A stretch of DNA of 64,000 nucleotides, taken from the NCBI GenBank assembly GCA_963799085.1, contig CAWCWA010000008.1, forward strand, positions 1 through 64,000, given 5' to 3'. Position numbers and translations under genes: made by a program. Each line of letters opens with the position of its first letter. Within the stretch, counting starts at the first letter, position 1. Under the pieces are notes generated by a model. That model made no database searches. It saw only the letters and a program-made list of their open reading frames with translations, and was not told the origin of the DNA. This stretch comes from AP-15 sp963799085 (GTDB lineage: Bacteria; Pseudomonadota; Alphaproteobacteria; ATCC43930; CGMCC-115725). This document shows, in pieces, positions 35,036 through 43,203 of the stretch.

Positions 35036-35670
35036 GCGAAACGCCGCCATTTCATTTCGATGTCGAGATCGCCGAGGCGACGCGGGTTTTCGAGCGCTTC
35101 CTGCGGATCGACACCTATCGGTTCCGCCATCGGCTGTTCTCCGGCGAATGGGGTTCGCCGCGGCAGTACGACGTGCTGCGGCGCGGCCGGGCGGTCGCGG
35201 TGCTGCTCTACGACCCCGATCGCGACTGCGTCGTGCTGGTCGAACAGTTCCGCCTGCCGGCCCTGCTCGCCGGCAGTTCGCCATGGCAATTGGAGACGGT
35301 CGCCGGGCTCGTCGATAGGGATGAGAGGGCCGAGGCGGTCGCGGTCCGCGAGACGCAGGAGGAGGCCGGGATCGCCCTCACCGGCGCGCCGATCCCGATC
35401 CAGAGCTATCTGCCGTCCTCCGGCGGTTCGGACGAGAGCGTCATGCTGTTCTGCGCCCGCGTCGACGCCGGGGCCGCCGGTGGTGTTCACGGCCTGCCCG
35501 AGGAGGGCGAGGACATCCGCGTCGTCGTCAAGAGCATCGCTGAGATCGAGGCATTGCTTGACGCCGGCGCGATCGAAAGCGGGCACACGCTGATCGCGCT
35601 TTATTGGCTCTTGCGCCACCGCGAACGCCTGCGCCGGGAATGGCCGCTCAACGCGGAGCGAACTCTTTAA
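35032..35670 (+). CDS. Nudix hydrolase, probably ADP-ribose pyrophosphatase
   Basis: 212 residues from GTG 35032, overlapping the kinase stop (GTGA). The Nudix box is complete: GLVDRDERAEAVAVRETQEEAGI, fitting G-x5-E-x7-REU-x-EE-x-GU. VLLYDPDRDCVVLVEQFRLPAL upstream and YLPSSGGSDESVMLFCARVDA downstream resemble the NudF/TrgB class of ADP-ribose pyrophosphatases, which cleave ADP-ribose to AMP and ribose-5-phosphate. Cytoplasmic. The last 23 bases overlap the 3' end of the convergent deaminase gene. Position in the signalling operon is probably translational convenience; no functional link is evident. Confidence 0.85.
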   Translation: MSETPPFHFDVEIAEATRVFERFLRIDTYRFRHRLFSGEWGSPRQYDVLRRGRAVAVLLYDPDRDCVVLVEQFRLPALLAGSSPWQLETVAGLVDRDERAEAVAVRETQEEAGIALTGAPIPIQSYLPSSGGSDESVMLFCARVDAGAAGGVHGLPEEGEDIRVVVKSIAEIEALLDAGAIESGHTLIALYWLLRHRERLRREWPLNAERTL

Positions 35671-36820
35671 AATGCTTTGAGAGCGCCAGGCCCTGGCTCT
35701 GGTACGACGAGCCGATCGCCCTGCCGTAGAGCTTGTCGGGTGGCGCGATCAGCCGCTCATAGACAAGACGTCCGACGATCTGGCCGTCCTCGATCAGAAA
35801 CGGTACCTCGTGCGAGCGGACTTCGAGGACAGCGCGGCTGCCGCTCCCACCGGTCTCCGCGGCGCCGAAGCCCGGATCGAAGAACCCGGCGAAGTGCACC
35901 CGGAACTCGCCGACGACGGTGTGGTAGGGCAGCATTTCGGCGGCGTGGTCGGGCGGGACGACAACGGCTTCGCGCGAGGCCAGGATGTAGAAATCGTGCG
36001 GGTCGAGGACGATCCCCTCGCCGCGATGGCTGTAGACCGGCTCCCAGAAATCGCGCGGGTCGTAATGATGGACGAGGTCCACGTCGACGAGGCCGGTGTA
36101 GCGCCGAGCCTTGTAGCCGACGATGCCGCTTTTCCGGTCGCCCCGGACATCGACGGTAAAGGCGAGGCCGTCTCGGATCGCGTCGCGGGCCGGTGGAGCG
36201 CCCGGCGGCAATTCGACGAGCCCTACCTCCTCGTGCAGACGCCGCAAGGCCGTATCGCTGAAGGACGGCGAGCCGCGCCGGACGCGCAATTGCACCAGGC
36301 GGGAGCCGGTGCGCGCCAGGATGCTGAACGAGCGCGGCGAAATCTCGGCGTAGAGCGGCCCCTTGTAGCCTTCGCGAATGCGGTCGAACTCGGTTCCGTG
36401 ATCGGTGATGACCCGGGCGAAGGCGTCGAGCCGGCCGATCGAGCTCTTCGGGTTGGCGAGCGCCTGGGTACGCTTGCGCAACGAGAGGTACTCGAAGAGA
36501 GGCACGATATAGACGCAGTCCTTCTCCAGGACGGCGCCGGCGGTGAGGTCGATCCGGTGCATCGACAAGGCGTCGAGCTTGTCGCGCACGGTGGCGCGGG
36601 GACCCGGCAAGAAGCTCGCCCGCACCCGATAGGCGACCTCGCCCAGTCGCAGGTCAAGGCTTGCCGGCTGGATTTGATCGTCGCCGATCGGCTGCGGCGA
36701 CAGGATTTCGCGCCGCGTCGCGACCGCCTCGCGCAATAATTGCGAGGGCAGCAGCCCGGTTCGCGACGGCTCGCCCGCCTCGGGCGCTGGAAAGAGCCCG
36801 GCCGGCGCGGGCTCCCTCAT
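35648..36820 (-). CDS. dcd: 2'-deoxycytidine 5'-triphosphate deaminase (Dcd-type)
   Basis: 390 residues. This is the long alphaproteobacterial dCTP deaminase-like protein (DCD family PF06559), which has two dUTPase-fold halves. Visible segments are IQPASLDLRLGEVAYRVRASFLPG at the N-terminal half, LANPKSSIGRLDAFARVITDHGTEFDRI with the conserved S-S-GR-D signature, and a second half with TGLVDVDLVHHYDPRDFWEP and HFAGFFDPGFG (the F-DPGF motif that lines the active site). It makes dUTP from dCTP for thymidylate synthesis. It follows the dienelactone hydrolase gene on the same strand after 12 bases. The 3' end overlaps the Nudix gene by 23 bases. Confident assignment. Confidence 0.88.
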   Translation of the reverse strand: MREPAPAGLFPAPEAGEPSRTGLLPSQLLREAVATRREILSPQPIGDDQIQPASLDLRLGEVAYRVRASFLPGPRATVRDKLDALSMHRIDLTAGAVLEKDCVYIVPLFEYLSLRKRTQALANPKSSIGRLDAFARVITDHGTEFDRIREGYKGPLYAEISPRSFSILARTGSRLVQLRVRRGSPSFSDTALRRLHEEVGLVELPPGAPPARDAIRDGLAFTVDVRGDRKSGIVGYKARRYTGLVDVDLVHHYDPRDFWEPVYSHRGEGIVLDPHDFYILASREAVVVPPDHAAEMLPYHTVVGEFRVHFAGFFDPGFGAAETGGSGSRAVLEVRSHEVPFLIEDGQIVGRLVYERLIAPPDKLYGRAIGSSYQSQGLALSKHFKEFAPR

Positions 36821-36832
36821 CGCCCGCTCGCC

Positions 36833-37600
36833 TCAGCCCTTCAGGCGCTTGTTGAAGAAGGCGACGGCGTCGGCCCAGAGTTCGGCCGCCGGCCCCTCGC
36901 GGTAGCTCGGCCGGTAGTCGGCGAGAAAGGCGTGGCCGGCGTTCTTGTAGACCTTGATCGTCACGTCCTTGCCGGCGGCGCGCCGCCGCAGCTCTTCGGA
37001 TTGTTCGACCGAGGGGTTCTGGTCCTCCTCGCCGAACACCGCGAAGAGCGGGCAGGACAAACCGCCGACGAGGTCGAGGATCGGCTTTGGCCGCGACGGT
37101 GTGGTCTCCGCATCCGGGGTGGCGCGATGGATGAAGCCGCCCCAGCAATCGACCGCGACGTCGACCTTGTTGCTGCTGCAAGCAAAGAGCAATGTCTGCC
37201 GGCCGCCCGAGCAGAAGCCGATGGCCCCGACCTTGCCGGTGGCGCCGGGCAGCGTGCGCAAATGCGCGGCCGAAGCGTCGAGGTCCTGCACCGCCTGCGA
37301 GTCGGGCAGGCCGAACATCACCGGAAACACCGAGGCCATGTCGTTCGGATCGGGCGAGCCGGTGCGGGTGTAGAGATCGGGCGCCACCGCGTGGTAGCCG
37401 ATGTTGGCGAAGCGCCGGGCGAGGTCGCGTATGTGCTCGACGAGGCCGAAGGCTTCGTGGATGACGACAATGCCGGGATAATTGCCGACCTGGCTCGGCC
37501 GCGCGAGGTAGGCTTGGATCGTGTCGCCGCCGCTCTTGACCTGGATATTTTCGCCGCGCACACGGCTGGGGTCGCTGACCGCACCGGGGATATTCGCCAT
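36833..37600 (-). CDS. dienelactone hydrolase family protein
   Basis: 255 residues, cytoplasmic alpha/beta hydrolase. The oxyanion and nucleophile regions are YPGIVVIHEAFGLVEHIRDLARRFA and VGAIGFCSGGRQTLLFA, with the catalytic cysteine in GFCSGG as in dienelactone hydrolase. CPLFAVFGEEDQNPSVEQ provides the aspartate region and KVYKNAGHAFLADYRP the histidine. Bacterial members hydrolyse dienelactones of chloroaromatic breakdown or act as general carboxyl-ester hydrolases. No other chloroaromatic genes are nearby, so a broad housekeeping or detoxification role is more likely. The gene is divergent from the glutaredoxin-DinB gene across about 135 bases. Confidence 0.87.
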   Translation of the reverse strand: MANIPGAVSDPSRVRGENIQVKSGGDTIQAYLARPSQVGNYPGIVVIHEAFGLVEHIRDLARRFANIGYHAVAPDLYTRTGSPDPNDMASVFPVMFGLPDSQAVQDLDASAAHLRTLPGATGKVGAIGFCSGGRQTLLFACSSNKVDVAVDCWGGFIHRATPDAETTPSRPKPILDLVGGLSCPLFAVFGEEDQNPSVEQSEELRRRAAGKDVTIKVYKNAGHAFLADYRPSYREGPAAELWADAVAFFNKRLKG

Positions 37601-37734
37601 CCTGCTCTCCTCCCAACGACGTATCGGACGAGCATAACACCGGGCTTATGGCCGGGTGAAGGTTTCAGCCGGGTTGCCGCCAGCGCCGCGTCGGCGTAGC
37701 ATTGTCGCACCGCGATACCTGACGATGGGCAGCG

Positions 37735-38499
37735 ATGAACGAACCGATCAAGGTCTTTTGGCAGCCTCATTGAACGAGTTGCCTCAGGGTTAAGGAATAC
37801 CTCTCGGTCCGTGGGATCGAGTTCGAATCCATCAACGTATTGGCCGACGAAGGCGGGCTCGAGGAGCTGCGGCGCTTGGGCGCGCGCTCGGTCCCCGTCG
37901 TCTCGCGCGGCGATCGCTTCGTCTTCGCCCAGGTGATCCGCGACGTCGTCGAATTTCTGCAGCTCGACGAAAACACCGGGCCAGCGTTGTCGCCCGCCGA
38001 ACTGGCGGCGCGCTACGATCATGTACTCGAAATCGCGATCCGCCTGGTGCGCCAGATGCCGGACGACCGGCTCGAAATTCTGCTGCCGAACCGGCCGCGC
38101 TCGTGGCGCATGCTGATGCACCATATCTTTCAGATCCCGACCGCCTATCTCGACATGGAAGAAGAGGGCGGCGCTTTGACCCGCGAGCGGCTCGGCGTGC
38201 GGCCGTCCGAGGCGATGCGAACGAGCGCCGCGATTGCCGATTTCGGCGAAACCGTGCGGGTCCGGTTCGCCCAGTGGTGGCGGCGTGTGGCGGACGAGGA
38301 CTTCGCGCGGCCGGTCCCGACCTATTTCGGCGACACCTCGCGGCACGAGATGTTCGAGCGCACGGTGTGGCATTCGGCCCAGCATACCCGTCAGATAGCC
38401 GCGTTGCTGGAACAGGCGGGCCTCGTCCCCGACCGGCCGCTCGGTCCCGACGACATTCGCGGGCTGCCGCTGACCGACAAGATCTGGGACGAGGCCTGA
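37735..38499 (+). CDS. glutaredoxin-DinB-like fusion with in-frame TGA at the first redox cysteine (possible selenoprotein)
   Basis: From ATG 37735 the frame reads MNEPIKVFWQPH, then TGA at 37771-37773, then TSCLRVKEYLSVRGIEFESI and onward without another stop to 38499 (254 residues if the TGA is read). In homologous glutaredoxin-family proteins the motif is WQPxCxxC, so the TGA sits exactly where the catalytic N-terminal cysteine should be, giving U-T-S-C. The glutaredoxin half continues GARSVPVV (the cis-proline loop) and VFAQVIRDVVEFL. The C-terminal 150 residues are DinB-like: RPRSWRMLMHHIFQIPTAYLD and TVWHSAQHTRQIAALLE, with spaced metal-binding-type histidines. The frame after the TGA has no ATG to restart at, only a TTG at 37840. 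Either a selenoprotein, a nonsense mutation or a base-call error. An 8-bp hairpin lies 37 bases downstream. Confidence 0.7.
37803..37821 (+). promoter_or_regulatory. candidate bacterial SECIS-like hairpin
   Basis: CTCGGTCC (37803-37810) pairs with GGATCGAG (37814-37821) as an uninterrupted 8-bp stem (one G-U pair) with a GTG loop. The loop begins 37 bases after the in-frame TGA at 37771, at the far edge of the distance usual for bacterial SECIS elements. The loop starts with G, as the bacterial consensus prefers. Stems of this size are common by chance in GC-rich DNA, so this is supportive but weak evidence. Confidence 0.3.
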
Positions 38500-38509
38500 C
38501 CCGACGTTC

Positions 38510-39728
38510 TCACGCCGTTGCGTCTCCGGGGGTCGACAGCATCGGCGGATCGGCGACCTCCACCGTCTCGCCGCGGCCGAAGCCGTTGAAGGCGGTCGCA
38601 AGGCAGGCGCTGTAGGCGCCGAGCTGGCCGAGTTCAAGCCAGTCGCCCTCGCCGGTGTCGGCCGGCAGACGAAACGGGCCGCGCATATGGTCGGCGCTGT
38701 CGCAGGTCGGCCCGTAGAGCGCGAAATCGGCGTTATCCGCATCCCCGTCGCCGGCGTCGCCGAGCCGGATGCGGCGCGCCGGAAAGCGCCACCCGAGGAC
38801 GCCGGCGTCGCTCAGATTGCCGTAGACGCCATCGGTGACGTAGAGCGCCCTGGTCCGGCGGCGCAGCACCTGCACGACGACCGATCCGCCGCCGGCGACG
38901 AGCGCGCGGCCGGGCTCCGCCCAGAGCCTCATCGGAGCGGGCAGTCGGCGAGCGGCGGCGGCAAGCGCGGCGACAAAGGAGGCGAGCGGTGGCGGCGTCA
39001 CCTCCGGATAGCTGACCGGAAAACCCCCGCCGACATCGACAATGTCGACCATGACGCCGGCGGCCTCGATCGCCTCGGCGGCGAGCGCCATCGCGCGGGC
39101 ATAGGCGGCGGGGTCGAGGCATTGTGAGCCGACATGGAAGGCGATCCCGAGCCGCGCCGCATGCGGCCGGGCGGTGCGCAGCAATTCCGCCGTCTCGGCG
39201 ACGCCGGCCCCGAACTTTCCCGAAAGGTCGAGCGCGGCCGAGCCTTTCGGCAGGGCAAGGCGGACGAAAAGACCCAGGGTGGGTGCCGCGCCAACAAGCC
39301 CGAGCGGCACCGTCTCCTGCAGGATCTTCGCCAATTCCTCGGCGCTGTCGAAGGCGAAATCGACAACGCCGTGGCGATGGTAGGCGGTCGTGGATCGCCG
39401 GTCGGGTCTTGACCGGGTGCATGAAATGGATGGCGGCGGCGGGGAAGAGCTTGTGGACCAGCTCGATCTCGGCGAGCGAGGCGCAGTCGAAATGGCGCAC
39501 GCCGCCCGCCCAGACCGCCCGCAGCACGCGCGGATCGGGATTGCACTTGACGGCATAAAGGACATCGCCCGGAAAGGCGGCGACGAAATGCCGCGCCGCG
39601 TCGACTATCGCCGCCGGGCGGAGGCAGACCAGAGGTTCCGCCGGCCGCATCGCGGCGACGACGGCATCAACGGTGGGGAGAACAATCCGCGGCGCCGGGC
39701 GGGAAGCAAGAAGGCGGGACTTTGCCAT
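38510..39728 (-). CDS. type III PLP decarboxylase, ornithine decarboxylase-like, one frame break
   Basis: About 405 residues. The N-terminal part holds the PLP lysine in DVLYAVKCNPDPRVLRAVWAGGVRHFDCASLAEIE. The C-terminal part has IAFHVGSQC, VDIVDVGGGFPVSYP, the glutamate loop WAEPGRALVAGG, and FALYGPTCDSADHMRGPF with the cysteine that completes the active site across the dimer. The signature GPTCDSAD fits ornithine/lysine decarboxylases of the eukaryotic-type fold. A single extra base near 39386 splits the gene; removing it joins RPAIHDAYHRHGVVDFAFDS. The product would make putrescine from ornithine. It is downstream of the TRAP/ureohydrolase block on the same strand, hinting at a shared polyamine-related role. 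ATG at 39728 (or 39743). Confidence 0.82.
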
Positions 39729-39743
39729 CGCACGATCCTCCAT

Positions 39744-40057
39744 AATGCGGAGGCGACATCTTCAGCCGGCGGGAGCGGCGCCGGCTGAAATGACCGATCA
39801 GGGTGAGACGTCGCCGGGGGAACGCGCCCCCGAAAGCGTCAGACGATGGTGCGAGGACTTCGCATCGCGTGCCGGAGCATATCCGTTTCCCTTAAGGACG
39901 CCGGCCCACGGGTGACCGACTCGACCGAAAAGGACGCGTTACGTCGTAGCGGCACCCCAACAGAGGGTTCTAGGCACGTGCGATTGCGTCACGGCGTGAA
40001 ATGGGAAAAACGCCGCTCGATTTCAAGGCTTTTCTTTGTCCGTGCGGCGCGCAAACG
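39744..40057. other. intergenic spacer upstream of decarboxylase
   Basis: About 315 bases between the 3' end of the TRAP large permease and the 5' end of the decarboxylase, both on the minus strand. I see no convincing gene, tRNA or riboswitch. A promoter for the decarboxylase presumably lies near 39745-39850, but no clear -35/-10 pair stands out. A tiny plus-strand ORF beginning at 39789 has no recognisable features. Confidence 0.4.
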
Positions 40058-41398
40058 TCAGGCCGGGCAGATGTAGCCCGTCCCGGTCGGGCTCTTGAAG
40101 CAGCCGACGGATTCCGGCAGCACGTGCTTCGGGAGCCACAGCACCACGTCCGGGAAGAAGATGCAGAAGGCGATGACCGCGAAGAAGACCGCGTAGAGCG
40201 GCAATGAGCGCACCAGTGCGGTCGAGAATTTGACGTCGACGAATTTCGCCGCCATCAACAGCGCAATGCCGTAGGGCGGCGTGATCAGGCCGAAGGCCAA
40301 TGTCACGATGATCACGACACCCATATGCACCGGGTTGATGTTGCCGATCTCGGTCAGCTTGTTGATGATCGGCATGAAGATGATGATCGCCGGGATCGCG
40401 TCGATGAAGTCGCCGATGATCACAAAGGCGCCGACCAGGAGGAACATGATGATGACCGGATCGGCGCCGGCGCGAGCCGTGATCCAGTCCGAGACCAGGT
40501 CCGGCCCGCGCAGATAGGCCAGCATCCAGCCGAAGGCCGAGGCCGCCGCCACGGTGATCAGCGGGATCGAATAGAGGAGCCCGGCCTTGGCGAAGTCTAG
40601 CGGCAGCTCGCGGATATGGCGCCGATTGAGCGCCGGGATCGCCACCGCGAGAATGTAGACGACCGCGACGAGGCCCGCCTCGGTCGGGGTGAACCAGCCG
40701 GTCAGGATGCCGCCCATGATGATGATCGGAATGACCAGCGGAATGGACGCCTTCCGTGCCGCGCCGGCGAACTCGAAGAACGAGGCGCGCTTTTTCGTGA
40801 AGCCGAGCGGGCCGAAGAAATAGCTGTAGATCATCAAGCCGAGTCCGACCAGCACGCCCGGCACCACGCCGCCGAGAAAGAGCCCGCCGATCGAGACGTT
40901 TCCGGTGGCGCCGTAGACGACCGCCATGATGCTCGGCGGGATCAGGTTCGCCATTGTCGAGGCCGAGGCGATCAGCGCCGCGGTGAAACCCGGATCGTAG
41001 CCCTCTCTCGCCATGGACGGGGCAAGCGTGCGCGACAGCACCGCGACATCGGCCGAGGAGGAGCCGGAGATCCCGGAGAAGAACATGCTGAACAGGGTCA
41101 CGACCTGCGCGAGGCCGCCACGAACGTGGCCGATCATGGTCTGCGAGAGGTTGATCATCCGCTCGACCACATTGGCCGAGGTCATCAACTCGCCGACCAG
41201 CAGAAAGAACGGCACCGCCAGCAATGCCTCGGTGTCGACGCCGTTGAAGAGTTGGCCGATGATCGAGGGGAGGCTGATCGGGGTCAGGAGGGTCGCGACC
41301 AGCACGCCGGCGGTCAGGCTGAACGCCACCGGCACGCCGACATAGCCGAGCGCCAGGAAGAGCGCCCCCATCAGGATCAGGATCCCGCCGTTGCTCAC
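40058..41398 (-). CDS. dctM: TRAP transporter large permease, DctM type
   Basis: 446 residues with about twelve membrane helices, e.g. GGILILMGALFLALGYVGV, SIIGQLFNGVDTEALLAVPFFLLVGELM, GFTAALIASASTMANLIPPSIMAVVYG (the conserved STMANLIPPSI signature of DctM) and FGLITPPYGIALLMAAKF. DctM is the sodium-driven translocation subunit for substrates delivered by the periplasmic DctP protein. It lies 13 bases downstream of dctQ. A short cysteine-containing tail (CFKSPTGTGYICPA) is unusual. The substrate is unknown; context with an agmatinase-like enzyme and ornithine decarboxylase suggests an amino- or guanidino-acid, since TRAP systems usually take organic acids. Confidence 0.93.
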   Translation of the reverse strand: MSNGGILILMGALFLALGYVGVPVAFSLTAGVLVATLLTPISLPSIIGQLFNGVDTEALLAVPFFLLVGELMTSANVVERMINLSQTMIGHVRGGLAQVVTLFSMFFSGISGSSSADVAVLSRTLAPSMAREGYDPGFTAALIASASTMANLIPPSIMAVVYGATGNVSIGGLFLGGVVPGVLVGLGLMIYSYFFGPLGFTKKRASFFEFAGAARKASIPLVIPIIIMGGILTGWFTPTEAGLVAVVYILAVAIPALNRRHIRELPLDFAKAGLLYSIPLITVAAASAFGWMLAYLRGPDLVSDWITARAGADPVIIMFLLVGAFVIIGDFIDAIPAIIIFMPIINKLTEIGNINPVHMGVVIIVTLAFGLITPPYGIALLMAAKFVDVKFSTALVRSLPLYAVFFAVIAFCIFFPDVVLWLPKHVLPESVGCFKSPTGTGYICPA

Positions 41399-41411
41399 GC
41401 CCGGCCGGCCA

Positions 41412-41960
41412 TTATTGGATATAGAGCTCTTCGTGCGCCGGCTCGGCCGATTCGAAGCCGTGGCGCCAGCCGTTGACGAGCTGCTCGACCGTGAAAAGCG
41501 CGATCAGGGCGCCCGAGATCGGGATCGCCGCATAGAGCGAGGCGATCGGCGTCATCGACGGCATGCGGAAGCTGCCGAAACCTTGCAGGAAATTGATATA
41601 GCCGAAATAGACCATGGACAGCGCCACCGCGAGGACCACAAGCCGGTTGAAGGTTTCGAGCGCGAGGCGGGGCGTCCCGGTCATCGTCTCAGCTATCGCC
41701 GAGAGATAGAGGTGATCGTTGCGCCGCGTCGCCGCGGCGGCCCCAATGAAAATCCCGTAAACAAAAAAGGTGCTGGTGACTTCCTGCAGCCAGAGCCAGG
41801 GGGCGCCAAGGGTACGCGTAAGCACGTCGAAGAAGACAGAGGTGCTGAAGCCCGCGAGACAGACGCCGCACAGCGCCATCGTGATGATTTCGAGACCATC
41901 GAGCGCGCGCCATTTCAGGTGGCGCTGCGTCTGCAGGACGAGGCGGCTCGGCGTTTTCAT
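41412..41960 (-). CDS. dctQ: TRAP transporter small permease, DctQ type
   Basis: 182 residues with four predicted membrane helices. GLEIITMALCGVCLAGFSTSVFFDVLTRTLGAPWLWLQEVTSTFFVYGIFIGAAAATRRNDHL shows the classic DctQ pattern including W-x-x-E. Further helices are LVVLAVALSMVYFGYINF and LYAAIPISGALIALFTVEQ. DctQ stabilises the DctM/DctP interface. It sits between dctP (upstream, across about 195 bases containing a REP-like hairpin) and dctM (13 bases downstream). Confidence 0.92.
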   Translation of the reverse strand: MKTPSRLVLQTQRHLKWRALDGLEIITMALCGVCLAGFSTSVFFDVLTRTLGAPWLWLQEVTSTFFVYGIFIGAAAATRRNDHLYLSAIAETMTGTPRLALETFNRLVVLAVALSMVYFGYINFLQGFGSFRMPSMTPIASLYAAIPISGALIALFTVEQLVNGWRHGFESAEPAHEELYIQ

Positions 41961-42013
41961 GCGGTTCGGGATCCGCCGAACCCGCTCGCCGTCCCTGGGG
42001 GCGGAGAGGGCCG

Positions 42014-42111
42014 GGGTGAGGTGGGGGATTCCAGAGCGCTAGCCGGCACCCACCTCACCCTCCCACGCCTTTGGCGCGGGCCCCTCCCTCTCCCCCTAAG
42101 GCGGAGAGGGA
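42014..42111. repeat. REP-like palindromic intergenic element
   Basis: Two nested hairpins between dctP and dctQ. GGGTGAGGTGGG at 42014-42025 is the exact complement of CCCACCTCACCC at 42049-42060, and TCCCTCTCC at 42085-42093 complements GGAGAGGGA at 42103-42111. Such GGTGAGG/CTCTCC palindromes are common dispersed elements in alphaproteobacterial intergenic DNA. A similar one occurs at 23648-23673. Placement within an operon could stabilise the upstream dctP message so that the binding protein is made in excess over the permeases. Confidence 0.6.
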
Positions 42112-42155
42112 ATTTGGGATTGGTCGGAGCAATTTCGGGTCGCCGGCCGGCGCGG

Positions 42156-43161
42156 CTACTTCACTTCGCGGACCAGGGAGAGGATCTCGACGGCGTGCGG
42201 GCCGAGGGAGGCCGCGGTCTTGTCCTGGATCGGCTCGGCGATCTTGACGAAGCCGGATTTGTCGACGTCGGTGACGAATTTAACGCCCATTTTCTGGAGT
42301 TTGGCCATCGACTGATGCTCGAGTTCGAGCGCGTGGGCCGGCTCCAGGCGATTGACCTCGTCGGCTGCCGCCTGCACCCATTTCTTCTCGTTGTCGTTGA
42401 GGCTGTTCCAGACCTTGTCGCTGACCCAAAGGCAATTGTCGTTGGCCTCGTGCTCGGACAACGACATCACCGGCGCCACCTCGTAGTGCTTGTTCGAGAG
42501 ATAGACATTGATGCCGTTCTCGGCGGCGTCGACCACCCCGGTCTGCAGCGAGGTGTAGACCTCGCCAAACGGCATATGCACGACCTGCGCGCCGTAAGCG
42601 GTGAAGAAAGTGTCCTCGGTCGGCGTCGCCTGCACGCGGATCTTAAGACCCTTGATGTCGCCGATGTTGTGAATCTCTTTCTTGCTGTAGAAGTCGCGAA
42701 ATCCGAGGGTTAGCAAGGTCAATACCTGGGAACCCTGCACGGTGTCCTTGATCATCTTGCGGAAGGCGCCGACTACCTTGGGATCGCTGATCGCCTTCTT
42801 AAGGTGATCCTCGCCGCGGAAGATGAAATGGATCGAGAAGACGCCCGCCTCCGGCGAGACGGTCGCGGCGTTGGCGGTGGCGGAGAGAATGAAATCGATG
42901 TCGCCGGTGCGGATCTTCTGCAGCATCTGCGGCTCCTGCCCGAGCTGCCCGCCGGGGAACTGATCGATGATCATCGATCCGCCACTCAACTCCTTCAGCT
43001 TGTTAGCGAAGGTATCGGCAGCAAAACCGTAGGCGGTGGTGTGCGGCTGATCATAGCCGAAGCTGAAGTGGCGCTCCGCGGCGAAGGCGCCCTCGGCCGC
43101 CGACGCCAGGGCCAGTGAGAGTGGCCATCGCAAGGACGCGCATCCCGTTTACCGCCAGCAT
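42156..43161 (-). CDS. dctP: TRAP transporter substrate-binding protein, DctP type
   Basis: About 334 residues, exported. The annotated body begins near 43133, but removing one base near 43122 links it to ATG 43161 and gives a normal signal peptide (AVNGMRVLAMALSLALASAA, then EGAFA). DctP landmarks: FSFGYDQPHTTAYGFAADTFANKLKELSGG, GQLGQEPQMLQKIRTGDIDF, GLKIRVQATPTEDTFFTAYGAQVVHMPFGEVYTSLQTGVVDAAENG, with the arginine in KIRV that normally binds the substrate carboxylate. This supports a carboxylate ligand. It is the first of the three TRAP genes. The ureohydrolase gene ends 42 bases before its start, so they may be cotranscribed. Confidence 0.9.
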
Positions 43162-43203
43162 CGTTCCCCCCTTCTGACCGTCCCCGACTTCGGCGGCGGG
43201 CCG

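Noticed and set aside
33179..35284. 701-residue minus-strand ORF opposite the HAMP-GAF kinase
   Set aside because: It mirrors the kinase codon structure, is Arg/Asp/His-rich and has no recognisable domain.
37760..37800. Programmed frameshift or ribosomal bypass instead of selenocysteine at the glutaredoxin TGA
   Set aside because: The frame is identical before and after the TGA, so no frame change is needed, and no slippery heptamer is apparent.
39789..39914. Small plus-strand ORF in the spacer before the TRAP genes
   Set aside because: About 42 codons, no ribosome site of note, no recognisable features; could be chance.
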